A stretch of 64,000 bases of DNA from Ferruginibacter albus (GTDB taxonomy: Bacteria > Bacteroidota > Bacteroidia > Chitinophagales > Chitinophagaceae), in contig NZ_CP083388.1 in NCBI RefSeq assembly GCF_020042285.1, forward strand, positions 2,196,001 to 2,260,000, read 5' to 3'. This document shows, in pieces, positions 44,840 to 52,817 of this stretch (position 1 is its first letter; each line of letters opens with the position of its first letter). A program made the position numbers and the translations under genes. The notes below the pieces were generated by a model. That model worked only from the letters and a program-made list of their open reading frames with translations, ran no database searches and was not told where the DNA came from.

Positions 44840-45610
44840 TTATCTCCATTTAAATGCAAAATAGCTGCACGGCTTATCAGATATATTACTCACGCCATGA
44901 AGCTTCCCACTCTCTATTAAAAAAAGATCGCCATTGGTACCAGCATAATCTTTACCATCAACTGTCACTCCTACATCCCCATCGATCACTAAAATAATTT
45001 CGGTGTCAACATGTTGGTGCGCTGCATGACTTGGACCCTTATGCTCTAGTTGTGTGATGTGCATTTCATAATTTTCACAGGTAGCTGTAGCCCGGTTGAA
45101 ATATTTTTTGGTACTACCCTTTTCTGTTTTTATAAATGGTAATGAATCGGCATTCAATAACAAAGCACCACCGGCCATTTTATTCCTTTCCAGATCCAAG
45201 CCTTTTTTTGCACGGAATTGTAAAACGTAATAGGTCAATGGGCCATCGCCAATATTTTCTAATGCCTGCATTACTTTAGGGGGAATCAATAAGACACTGC
45301 CCGCTCCCAGCACAACAGTGGTATCGCCAACACTGGCTTTCATCATACCTTCTTTGACGATGATCAGCTCTTCAATATCTGTTTGCGCATGCGATGGTTT
45401 AGGGGTAGCTCCTTTTTGTTGCGTAGTAGCATGGAGTTCAAAATAACTGAACTCATTTGTAATGCCTTTTGCAATGAAACGTGTTTCTCTATCTTTCTCT
45501 TTTTTGACACGTAGTTCATTCCAATGAAATACCCCTGAAGGTATCGTGTCTGGTTGAGCAGATACGATCAAAGCAATCGATTGTAGTAAAAGCAGAAAAA
45601 AATATTTCAT
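44840..45610 (-). CDS. Two-domain cupin protein, exported
   Basis: 256 aa, signal peptide MKYFFLLLLQSIALIVSA. Two cupin barrels: 'SHAQTDIEELIIVKEGMMKASV' to 'GAGSVLLIPPKVMQALENIG', and 'PSHAAHQHVDTEIILVIDG' to 'GTNGDLFLIESGKLHGVSNI'. The second retains a full H-x-H...E...H metal-binding set; the first has only part of it. Bicupins of this kind include oxygenases, isomerases and sugar- or ureidoglycine-related enzymes. The substrate is unknown here. It stands alone, converging on ahcY across the repeat array. Confidence 0.82.
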   Translation of the reverse strand: MKYFFLLLLQSIALIVSAQPDTIPSGVFHWNELRVKKEKDRETRFIAKGITNEFSYFELHATTQQKGATPKPSHAQTDIEELIIVKEGMMKASVGDTTVVLGAGSVLLIPPKVMQALENIGDGPLTYYVLQFRAKKGLDLERNKMAGGALLLNADSLPFIKTEKGSTKKYFNRATATCENYEMHITQLEHKGPSHAAHQHVDTEIILVIDGDVGVTVDGKDYAGTNGDLFLIESGKLHGVSNISDKPCSYFAFKWR

Positions 45611-45705
45611 ATAGCTGTATTTACTATTTCGAAGATATATCTTTTGAATGAAGGCATTGTCAGAGACGTTCCTAAAAAGAAAATGTTATTTTTAGAAAAA
45701 AGCAC

Positions 45706-46473
45706 ATGGCAAAAGGCATAATGGTAAAAAAATTGTTGATTGGCTCGCTTACAATTTTTTCTTTGTCATTTGGTGTAACAAGCTGTCAAACCGGCTATGA
45801 AAGCAAAGATGGAAAAGTTTATCACAAGTGGATAAATGGTGGTAGCTGGACCATGGAAAAAATTTTAATGAAAAATGCAGATGCAGCTTCATTCCAAACC
45901 ATTGACCATAACCTTAATATTGACCTGGGAAAAGATAAAAACTATGTATTTATAGGGTCGGCTGTTTTAGAACATGCAGATCCCAATACTTTTGCACAGG
46001 TAAAAGAATATTATTGGAAAGATAAAGATCATGTTTACTTATTACAATTCGGCGGGCCGGATTACATTGTAAAATATGCAGACCCAAAAACGTTTACAGT
46101 AATAAAAGATTATCTCTGGGCTAAGGACGGAAACAATGTATATTATCAATTCGATAAGCTGCCCGGTGTAGATCCAAACTACTTTAATGCAATTGATGAA
46201 AATTGGGGTAAAGACGATCGTTATTATTATTGGAACAATTTGCGGGTTGACTCGCTTATTTATAATTCAGCTGAAATTATAAGCTCTTATTACATAAAAG
46301 ACAAGAGCAATGTTTTCTTTGAAAATAAAGTAATCAAAGATGCTGATCCTTCTACGTTTAAGGCTGATGGAGTGGGTTGGTTTGGGCATGATAACAAGTA
46401 CATGTTCGACCACGAAGAAAATAAAGGTGCGATAACAGAAAAATACAGAAAGACATATATTGAAGGTAAATAA
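45706..46473 (+). CDS. DKNYY-repeat lipoprotein
   Basis: A 255-aa lipoprotein with lipobox 'GVTSC'; translation may start at ATG 45706 or at 45721 (MVKKLLIG). The body is built of repeats of the DKNYY type, each a 'GKDKNYVF', 'KDKDHVYLLQ', 'AKDGNNVYYQ', 'GKDDRYYYWN', 'IKDKSNVFFEN' or 'GHDNKYMFDHE' turn followed by a 'ADPxTF' segment, six copies in all. Such proteins are envelope-associated and of unknown function. No partner gene is obvious. Confidence 0.85.
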   Translation: MAKGIMVKKLLIGSLTIFSLSFGVTSCQTGYESKDGKVYHKWINGGSWTMEKILMKNADAASFQTIDHNLNIDLGKDKNYVFIGSAVLEHADPNTFAQVKEYYWKDKDHVYLLQFGGPDYIVKYADPKTFTVIKDYLWAKDGNNVYYQFDKLPGVDPNYFNAIDENWGKDDRYYYWNNLRVDSLIYNSAEIISSYYIKDKSNVFFENKVIKDADPSTFKADGVGWFGHDNKYMFDHEENKGAITEKYRKTYIEGK

Positions 46474-46543
46474 GCAACAATAATTTATAATTTGTTACAT
46501 AAAAAAAGATACAAACCGCTTTATTAACTCTTCAGTTATTTAA

Positions 46544-46828
46544 ATGATCGCTCCTGAAAAATTAAATAAAATTGGAATAATCTCTATATCAGCATTGCCT
46601 TTTGAGTCTTTGCTTGAAACTCTATTCCTACATAAAGGACCTTTTTTTATAATCCCGGCAAGTGTTCTTATTCTAAACACGTTCATCCTTTATTATACAT
46701 ACAATAAAAGCAACCCAAAGGACTACAAAATGAATGAACGTACTTTAGCTGTAGGTATGATCATCTATTTTATTTTTTATATTTTGGTTAGTGTAGGACG
46801 CGGCATATCTGAATGGCACGCATCTTAA
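46544..46828 (+). CDS. Small three-helix membrane protein, unknown function
   Basis: 94 aa with hydrophobic segments at about 9-27, 33-52 and 68-88 ('FFIIPASVLILNTFILYYTY', 'LAVGMIIYFIFYILVSVG'). No recognisable family motif. Coding character is supported by Bacteroidota-like codon use and by the lack of competing frames. It lies between the DKNYY lipoprotein and a small lipoprotein on the same strand. Confidence 0.55.
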   Translation: MIAPEKLNKIGIISISALPFESLLETLFLHKGPFFIIPASVLILNTFILYYTYNKSNPKDYKMNERTLAVGMIIYFIFYILVSVGRGISEWHAS

Positions 46829-46910
46829 TGCATCCTTCGGTATGGTTGTTAAAAAACTATTTTTCTCTTTTCAAAAAGAATATCTTTAATACAATAAAAA
46901 TTGAATTGCC

Positions 46911-47069
46911 ATGAAGCAAAATCTTATCACATTAATAGTAACAGCAGTTTTATTTACTGCATGTAATACTCAAATAAATACATCCGATCAGCAAAAAACA
47001 ATTGACACTTTAAAAGCTGGGAAATGCATAACAGACATCTGGAATGCCGATCCTCAGGCCGACAAATAA
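46911..47069 (+). CDS. Small lipoprotein (52 aa)
   Basis: MKQNLITLIVTAVLFTAC is a short lipoprotein signal with lipobox FTAC, followed by 34 residues ending in 'ITDIWNADPQADK'. ATG at 46911, TAA at 47067-47069. There is no second hydrophobic stretch. It sits 28 bp upstream of the uracil-DNA glycosylase gene. Unknown function. The signal peptide is the main reason to believe it is expressed. Confidence 0.55.
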   Translation: MKQNLITLIVTAVLFTACNTQINTSDQQKTIDTLKAGKCITDIWNADPQADK

Positions 47070-47097
47070 GATCTAACCTTTTATTTTTATAACCCAT

Positions 47098-47676
47098 ATG
47101 AACAATATCCTAAAAGATATTAAAAATTGCCACGTGTGCGAAAAACATATCGAGGTAAACCCTATAATATCGGCAAGCAAGAAAAGCAAGATCATTATCA
47201 TTGGACAAGCTCCCGGACGCCTGGTTCATAAAACCGGTATTCCGTGGAATGACAAAAGCGGCGACAATTTAAGAAAGTGGTTAGGCGTTGATAAAGACAG
47301 CTTCTATAACGCCGATCTTTTTGCATTGATACCAATGGGCTTTTGCTATCCGGGTAAAGGAAGATCCGGCGATCTTCCACCCCGTCCTGAATGTGCTCCG
47401 CTATGGCACAATAAATTATTTTCTTTTATAAAAGATGCTCAGCTTGTATTGCTTGTAGGACAATATGCCCAGAATTATTATTTAAAAGATAGAGCGAAAC
47501 CCACACTGACAGAAACGGTTAGAAATTTTAAAACTTATTTACCCTATTACCTGCCACTTCCTCACCCCTCTCCCAGGAACAATATCTGGCAGGCAAAAAA
47601 CAAATGGTTTGAAAAAGAATTATTGCCAACACTTCAAAAAGAAGTAAAAGCTATTGTATCAAAGACAGCTATTTAA
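47098..47676 (+). CDS. Uracil-DNA glycosylase superfamily protein
   Basis: 192 aa, cytoplasmic. The motif 1 region is 'KIIIIGQAPGRLVHKTG', with 'GIPWNDKSGDNLRKWLGV'. 'LVLLVGQYAQNYYL' is the central strand, and motif 2 is 'PLPHPSPRNNIWQAKNKWF'. HPSPRN is the form known from SMUG1-type enzymes, whereas GQAPG resembles family 4. A base-excision repair role is therefore likely but the family assignment is mixed. Two of the four cysteines of family 4 Fe-S UDGs could be in 'NCHVCEK' near the N-terminus, but the other two are not clearly placed. Followed by a strong bidirectional terminator. Confidence 0.82.
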   Translation: MNNILKDIKNCHVCEKHIEVNPIISASKKSKIIIIGQAPGRLVHKTGIPWNDKSGDNLRKWLGVDKDSFYNADLFALIPMGFCYPGKGRSGDLPPRPECAPLWHNKLFSFIKDAQLVLLVGQYAQNYYLKDRAKPTLTETVRNFKTYLPYYLPLPHPSPRNNIWQAKNKWFEKELLPTLQKEVKAIVSKTAI

Positions 47677-47684
47677 TTTTTACA

Positions 47685-47725
47685 AAAAAGTAAAGCGCAG
47701 AATAAATTCCTGCGCTTTACTTTTT
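47685..47725. terminator. Bidirectional intrinsic terminator
   Basis: A perfect 16-bp stem, aaaaagtaaagcgcag / ctgcgctttacttttt, with a 9-nt loop. A runs on one side and T runs on the other serve both the glycosylase gene (+) and the convergent 47747-48166 gene (-). Confidence 0.9.
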
Positions 47726-47746
47726 GTCTGTCACTATGATAAAGGA

Positions 47747-48166
47747 TTAATACAACACTAATGTAAGTCCGTCGATCGTACGAACTTCTTTATCCGGGCC
47801 AACTACTCTAACATCATCAAATGTTACTACAGACCCGGGAATACAGCGATCCATGAGCTTTTTAATAGGTGCCAGGCGGGTGCTGCTGATCGTTCCTTTT
47901 TCGATACCCTTAAAATTAGCACCGGAAAAATATACTGTTGCGCTAACTAAAGAATAATGTACATCGTAAAAGAAATCAGGCAACTCTACGCGGCAAAATT
48001 CCTGTGCTTTAAACTCAATAGCCCGCATGCGGGTGCTGCCATCGGAGCCAACCTGCGAACTAATGTTTAAAGAATTACCGGTTAACGGCATGTTAGAATA
48101 GGCGGCTCCGTTATTTGCGTTTACAACGCCAACGCCTAATAAAGCAGAGAGAAGTAGGTGTTTCAT
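47747..48166 (-). CDS. Exported protein with GldM C-terminal-like domain
   Basis: 139 aa with signal peptide MKHLLLSALLGVGVVNA. The C-terminal part 'FFYDVHYSLVSATVYFSGAN', 'IKKLMDRCIPGSVVTFDDVRVVGPDKEVRTI' resembles the last beta domain of GldM (gliding/type IX secretion), where a 'GD.I.F.dI...GPDG..R' pattern is usual. It is far too short to be GldM itself. Related stand-alone proteins occur in Bacteroidota with unknown roles. Confidence in the domain call is moderate. Confidence 0.55.
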   Translation of the reverse strand: MKHLLLSALLGVGVVNANNGAAYSNMPLTGNSLNISSQVGSDGSTRMRAIEFKAQEFCRVELPDFFYDVHYSLVSATVYFSGANFKGIEKGTISSTRLAPIKKLMDRCIPGSVVTFDDVRVVGPDKEVRTIDGLTLVLY

Positions 48167-48273
48167 TTTTCATACAATTTAGCGGTGAAGAATAACACTA
48201 AACTAATACCTGATACGTGAAAAAAATGTTAGAGATGGCTTGCGCTGCCCTTTCCGAACTATTTTTAACAAAA

Positions 48274-48304
48274 CATCCGCAGCGGTATAAACCAACTACG
48301 GATG
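48274..48304 (-). terminator. Terminator-like hairpin after DUF4242 gene
   Basis: catccg / cggatg stem, 19-nt loop. On the minus strand it is followed by TTTTGTTAAAAA. Weak stem. Confidence 0.4.
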
Positions 48305-48328
48305 ATGTTAGATAAGAATGCTTTTAAA

Positions 48329-48712
48329 TTATTGCTGCGCTGTAGCAGGACTAATAACGGATGATATTTCTGTGATCTTTGTTACGGGGAAACCGCCTTT
48401 AGCACCATGTTCCCTGATAAGATCTTCATTCTTTGCTTTATAAACGCAGAATATTTTATCGTCTGTAACATAGCTTTGTACCCACTGAATATTATCGGAA
48501 CCCATATCCTTTAATACGCTACAGGATTTTTGTGAAATAGCTTTTAGATCAGCTGCGGTAAAATTACCGGCACTTGGAATGTCTCTTTCAATTAAATACG
48601 TTTTCATTGTTTCTTCTTTTTTAGTAGTTGATGTTGTTTGTGCAAGCGATGTATATCCTGTTATTAATAAAGCCGCCAGCAACAAATTGCGAAAATTAAA
48701 TAGTGTTTTCAT
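48329..48712 (-). CDS. DUF4242 family protein, exported (SCO4226-like nickel-binding family)
   Basis: 127 aa, signal peptide MKTLFNFRNLLLAALLITGYTSLA from ATG 48710-48712; the frame opening at 48787 is rejected. The domain 'MKTYLIERDIPSAGNFTAADLKAISQKSCSVLKDMG' to 'HGAKGGFPVTKITEIS' is DUF4242, a ferredoxin-like fold whose Streptomyces member SCO4226 binds nickel (family knowledge). It is encoded 109 bp downstream of a regulator that itself carries an N-terminal DUF4242 domain, suggesting a functional pair. Confidence 0.85.
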   Translation of the reverse strand: MKTLFNFRNLLLAALLITGYTSLAQTTSTTKKEETMKTYLIERDIPSAGNFTAADLKAISQKSCSVLKDMGSDNIQWVQSYVTDDKIFCVYKAKNEDLIREHGAKGGFPVTKITEISSVISPATAQQ

Positions 48713-48821
48713 GATCTTAAGTTTTAAGTTGATTATTAATAAACCAAAGATAGTAGTGACACCGGGCGAAAGGCTGTAACAAATCATTCAATAAATGGTA
48801 AAATTCATTCAGGCTGTACGC

Positions 48822-49907
48822 TTATAAAATCTCTTCCAGGTAAGCCAATGGAGTAATACCAAACTTCTTTTTAAAACATTTGGTAAAATAAGAAGGGCTT
48901 GTAAACCCTGTATTGAAGGTTATTTCAGAGATATTATTGCGTTGTTTTTTCAACAACTCTTTTGCTTTTTGAAGGCGAAATTCCTTTAAGAACAAATTGG
49001 GAGATAATCCCGATAAGGCAAGTGTTTTACGATATAATTGCGATTTACTCATCGCTATTGAAGCGCAATAATCTTCAATGGAAAAATCATTTTCCTGCCA
49101 GTTCTCTTCCAGCGTATTGAACAATGCATTCAATAACTCTTCATCAGCCGGTGATAATACATGAATGGCAGCATTATCAATATATTCTTTAGCAAGCAAG
49201 TCTTTTACATTGGATGAAATAAGTATGGGCGCATCTTTTATTATGCTCAACATTCGTTCTGCCAGTTGTATGGTGTCTCCAAATAATTGCTCGTTGTTGG
49301 CAACAGGATCTCCTGCACTTACTGCGATCTTCCATCCAAGGTCATTTATAACAGACAATGCGTCGTTGATCTCCAATGCACAAGCGATAGCTTTATTAGT
49401 GGCAGTAAAAGAAATAACAAAATCATTTTTATCATTTTCTATTTCACGTCCACCATGCTCTGTTAGTATTTTTCTCAGGGCAGTATTATATTGTACTATC
49501 AATTCATTGGTTTTAGATCTGCCTAATTGTTGTTGCAGCAATGCTACATCACTGATCCTTACAACCATTAAAATTCTAAATGAGGTATTGTTGAATACTT
49601 TTAGTCCATCTTGCATTACAACATCTTCCGGATCAGTGATGCGACCTAAAAAAGATTCAACGATAGAACTATTTACTTCAATTACTTTGTTAGGTACCAA
49701 TCCATGCGATTGCCCATGTAAAGCTTGTACTGCTTCTTTTGACGGTGCTTCTATCAAACAAAAAACATTGCCCCTTTTTTCATCTATCCAATAGGTTATG
49801 CAATTACAGGAATGATCATGCTGAATAAGCATATCCATCTGGTGCGCCTCCGCAACATCTTTGGCTTTTACGCCCGGCAGAATATGCTGATCCATGTACA
49901 ATGGCAT
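48822..49907 (-). CDS. DUF4242 - degenerate nucleotide-cyclase - AraC HTH fusion regulator
   Basis: 361 aa, cytoplasmic. Residues 1-90 are DUF4242 ('PLYMDQHILPGVKAKDVAEAHQMDM', 'GNVFCLIEAPSKEAVQALH'). Residues about 108-250 resemble a class III adenylate/guanylate cyclase ('ILMVVRISDVALL', 'GGREIENDKNDFVISF', 'ALEINDAL', 'QLFGDTIQLAERM'). The metal-binding Asp of the first strand and the G-D-G turn are replaced, so activity is unlikely. Residues about 260-361 are a full AraC DNA-binding domain ('FSIEDYCASIAMSKSQLYRK', 'ISEITFNTGFTSPSYFTKCFKKKFGITP'). Probable ligand- or metal-sensing regulator of the adjacent DUF4242 gene (inference). Confidence 0.85.
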   Translation of the reverse strand: MPLYMDQHILPGVKAKDVAEAHQMDMLIQHDHSCNCITYWIDEKRGNVFCLIEAPSKEAVQALHGQSHGLVPNKVIEVNSSIVESFLGRITDPEDVVMQDGLKVFNNTSFRILMVVRISDVALLQQQLGRSKTNELIVQYNTALRKILTEHGGREIENDKNDFVISFTATNKAIACALEINDALSVINDLGWKIAVSAGDPVANNEQLFGDTIQLAERMLSIIKDAPILISSNVKDLLAKEYIDNAAIHVLSPADEELLNALFNTLEENWQENDFSIEDYCASIAMSKSQLYRKTLALSGLSPNLFLKEFRLQKAKELLKKQRNNISEITFNTGFTSPSYFTKCFKKKFGITPLAYLEEIL

Positions 49908-50022
49908 GAAAAAAAGTTTACATTAAAGTTAACAAAAAGAAATAGCAGTTTATATATCAGCTATTTCAAACATTAGTTCTTTTTATCAATTATTGTACTA
50001 TATTGCGGCAAAACTTACATTT

Positions 50023-50481
50023 ATGAAAAAGATTTTATTCGTCTCCTCGCTGGTATTAATTTCCGGTGTTTTTCTCGTATCCTGTTCAAAAGATAATGCA
50101 ACCAGCGATCCCGGTGCTCTGGTGGGAACCTGGCGGCCGGTGTCGGCACATGCAGTAGAAGTAGATTCTACAATCAGTAATAATCAGAATATTACCGATT
50201 CAACTTATTCGGCTAATGCAGGTACCATTACATTTAAATCAGATGGCACTTATAGCCTTTCTGATCCTAATGGAGATCCTCCATCAACAGAAGTAGGCAC
50301 ATATACTACTGCCAACGGCAAAATATCTACAGTTCCTACCAGCTATACAGGAGACCCCGGCATACCGGTTGAAGATGCTTCTTTCTCTGTATCGGGCAAT
50401 GCCTTAACACTTGTACAAACACTTAGTGTCCCCGGTTTCTTTTCGGCAACCGCTACTATGCATTTGGTCAAAGTAAACTAA
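50023..50481 (+). CDS. Lipocalin-like lipoprotein
   Basis: 152 aa from ATG 50023 (MKKILFVSSLVLISGVFLVSC, lipobox LVSC); the TTG at 49993 is rejected. The body begins 'GALVGTWRPVSAHAVEVD' and has 'ITFKSDGTYSLSD' and 'EVGTYTTANGKIS', the pattern of Bacteroidota lipocalin-like (G-x-W ... F-x-x-D-G-T-Y) envelope lipoproteins. A ligand is unknown. Probably monocistronic: it has its own terminator at 50518-50547. Confidence 0.78.
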   Translation: MKKILFVSSLVLISGVFLVSCSKDNATSDPGALVGTWRPVSAHAVEVDSTISNNQNITDSTYSANAGTITFKSDGTYSLSDPNGDPPSTEVGTYTTANGKISTVPTSYTGDPGIPVEDASFSVSGNALTLVQTLSVPGFFSATATMHLVKVN

Positions 50482-50517
50482 AAAGGAACGCAGTTCTAAA
50501 ATATTACTAAAACACTT

Positions 50518-50547
50518 AAGCCGCTGAATATTATTCAGCGGCTTTTT
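50518..50547 (+). terminator. Intrinsic terminator after lipocalin-like gene
   Basis: aagccgctgaat / attcagcggctt, 12-bp perfect stem, 3-nt loop, then six Ts. Confidence 0.9.
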
Positions 50548-50646
50548 TATGAATGTAAATACAATTCATTTGTACGTCATCGTTCCCGATGATATTTTAA
50601 TACCGTTTATTACAAAGCTATAATTTTGGCAAAACCTTGCTGACAG

Positions 50647-52056
50647 TTGAAAAAATTATTTCCCTTCCTGGTATTGATCGTATTGATTTCACAAGCCCCT
50701 GCACAAACAACCTGGTCTGTACGCTTTTCCAATGCTATTCTTAACCGGTACAAACCAACCATTAATGCGCTAACCAATAAAGGTTGGGAATATTCCAATT
50801 CCATTGTATTGCGTGGAATAGAAAAGACCTACCAAGCTACCGGTGATACTAATTATCTGAATTACATCAAAGCATACATAGATACTTATGTAGATAATAC
50901 AGGAAAGATAAGTGCTATCAATCTTTCTCCTACTTTAGATAAGATACATCCGGCATTGCTGTGCTTGTTTTTGTATGAAAAAACAGGGCTGACGAAATAC
51001 AAAACTGCCGCCACGCAAATACGAAATTATCTTTTAACCAGCGGCAATTTTAAAACAACACCTGATGGCGGCTATTGGCATAAAAACGACAATACACATG
51101 CATATGATAATGTAATGATGCTGGATGGCATTTACATGGCGCACACCTTTTTGGCTAAGTACGGAGCTATGTTTACTGATAATGTAGCTATCGACACTGC
51201 TGTTGACCAGGCTTTATTAATAGCATCTCACGTTTACGATAACACGAAAAAACTACCTTATCATGCATGGGATTACAGCAAAAGTAAATCATGGGCAAAT
51301 CCTGCTACAGGTATATCAAGTGAAGTATGGTCAAGGGGATTGGGATGGTATGTTGCTGCATTAGTAGATATCTTAGAATATTTGCCGGCATCACATCCAA
51401 AATATGATCAGTTAAAAAATTTGCTAAATGATCTTGCTGCAGGAATAAAAGATAACCAGGATAGCGCCACAGGATTATGGTACCAGGTGATAAACAAACA
51501 GGATTCTGCCGGTAATTATTTGGAAACATCCGGCAGCGGATTAATAATATATGCTCTAAAAACTGCAGTGAGCAATGGCTTTATTGATACAAGCTATCTG
51601 TCGGTTGCGGAAAAAGGCTGGGCAGGATTGCAAAATGAAGTAGGAACTTATACGGATGGTCTACCGCAAATAAGATCATTTGCACCTGCTATGAGTGTGC
51701 AGGATAATTACCTGGAATATACAAGTGCGCCTTATTTACCGGTTAATTGTCCGACCGCAACAGGCACACAACATCCACATGGTTATTGTGGTTTTTTATT
51801 AGCTGCATCTTCGATGGAATATCCTGTAAATGTTTACACGTTTGTCGGCAATGGCTATTGGTCAGACAGTACTAACTGGAATAATAAGATCAAGCCACCG
51901 GCTATTCTTCCTCCAGGCAATGAAGTTATTATCAATCCTGCTAACGGCGGCGTGTGTACGTTAAATACATCGCAGGTTGTTTACAGAAGCTCATCTGTGA
52001 TCGTCAATAATGGAAAGACCTTTTCTGTAAATAGCAATCTTGTCTTATTGAAATAA
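50647..52056 (+). CDS. GH105/GH88-family unsaturated glycosyl hydrolase with C-terminal beta domain, TTG start
   Basis: 469 aa. The start must be TTG at 50647: a TGA lies two codons upstream and the peptide MKKLFPFLVLIVLISQAPAQ is a perfect signal sequence. The (alpha/alpha)6 barrel has 'GWEYSNSIVLRGIEKTYQATGD', 'DKIHPALLCLFLYEKTG', 'TPDGGYWHKNDNTHAYDNVMMLDGIYMA' (with the catalytic Asp of YteR-type enzymes), 'VWSRGLGWYVAALVDIL', 'TGLWYQVINK' and 'LETSGSGLIIYAL'. These are GH105 hallmarks, removing unsaturated uronic acids from lyase products. Residues about 400-469 are an extra 'GNGYWSDSTNWNN' type beta domain. No pectin-lyase cluster is nearby. Confidence 0.88.
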   Translation: MKKLFPFLVLIVLISQAPAQTTWSVRFSNAILNRYKPTINALTNKGWEYSNSIVLRGIEKTYQATGDTNYLNYIKAYIDTYVDNTGKISAINLSPTLDKIHPALLCLFLYEKTGLTKYKTAATQIRNYLLTSGNFKTTPDGGYWHKNDNTHAYDNVMMLDGIYMAHTFLAKYGAMFTDNVAIDTAVDQALLIASHVYDNTKKLPYHAWDYSKSKSWANPATGISSEVWSRGLGWYVAALVDILEYLPASHPKYDQLKNLLNDLAAGIKDNQDSATGLWYQVINKQDSAGNYLETSGSGLIIYALKTAVSNGFIDTSYLSVAEKGWAGLQNEVGTYTDGLPQIRSFAPAMSVQDNYLEYTSAPYLPVNCPTATGTQHPHGYCGFLLAASSMEYPVNVYTFVGNGYWSDSTNWNNKIKPPAILPPGNEVIINPANGGVCTLNTSQVVYRSSSVIVNNGKTFSVNSNLVLLK

Positions 52057-52118
52057 CAAACCATCACTTGCATCGCTACTTAAGTTTTTGTATTTTGTAA
52101 AAGCCTAAACTATTTACG

Positions 52119-52817
52119 ATGCCAGCTTCCATTCCGCTTTTTATAACGATTGTGTTTATTATTACTACACTTATCACATGGTATTATCTATGCAAAGCCA
52201 TTCGTTATTCATTCAAACAGCAGTTCAAAAGAAATACATTTGTCGTTTTTTTTATGTTGTTGATATGGCTGGGCGCACAAGGCTTTTTGGCAAACAAGGG
52301 ATTCTATCTTAACACCAAAAGTTTTCCTCCAAGATTTATTTTGGCTATTGTGCCTGCATTACTAATAATACTATTTTTATTCATAACAAAAGCAGGCAAA
52401 AGGTTTATTGATAATTTACCGTTAACAACATTAACCTATATTCATACAGTGCGCATATTGGTAGAGACTGTTCTGTATTGGTTGTTTCTTAGCAAGGCAG
52501 TACCCCAGGTAATGACATTTGCGGGCCGCAACCTTGATATTATTGCCGGCATAACAGCACCGCTTGTTGGTTATTTATATTTTAAGCAGAAGATAATTAC
52601 CAAAGGGTTTCTTATCGGCTGGAATATTATAAGCATTCTTTTATTAGGGAATATTGTAATCATTGCAGTTCTATCAGCACCTTTTGCTTTTCAAAAGCTA
52701 GGATTTGAACAACCCAATATTGCTGTGCTGTATTTTCCTTTTATTTGGCTGCCTTGCTTTATTGTACCAACAATTCTGTTCAGTCATTTGGCATCCATCC
52801 GGCAATTAATGAAGTAA
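52119..52817 (+). CDS. Polytopic membrane protein of unknown function
   Basis: 232 aa with seven likely transmembrane helices ('IPLFITIVFIITTLITWYYL', 'VVFFMLLIWLGAQGFLA', 'ILAIVPALLIILFLFIT', 'ILVETVLYWLFLSKAVP' and three more near the C-terminus). No conserved motif I can name. It ends exactly where the convergent SdpB-like gene ends (52817/52818). Confidence 0.6.
   Translation: MPASIPLFITIVFIITTLITWYYLCKAIRYSFKQQFKRNTFVVFFMLLIWLGAQGFLANKGFYLNTKSFPPRFILAIVPALLIILFLFITKAGKRFIDNLPLTTLTYIHTVRILVETVLYWLFLSKAVPQVMTFAGRNLDIIAGITAPLVGYLYFKQKIITKGFLIGWNIISILLLGNIVIIAVLSAPFAFQKLGFEQPNIAVLYFPFIWLPCFIVPTILFSHLASIRQLMK

Noticed and set aside
49165-49794. 209-codon plus-strand open frame opposite the AraC-fusion gene
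   Set aside because: It lies entirely antisense to a gene with clear DUF4242 and AraC motifs. Its translation is low-complexity Ser/Thr/Ile with no recognisable family.
48822-49907. Active adenylate/guanylate cyclase
   Set aside because: The first-strand metal-binding Asp region reads VVRISD and the G-D-G turn reads K-N-D, so catalysis is unlikely even if the fold is right.
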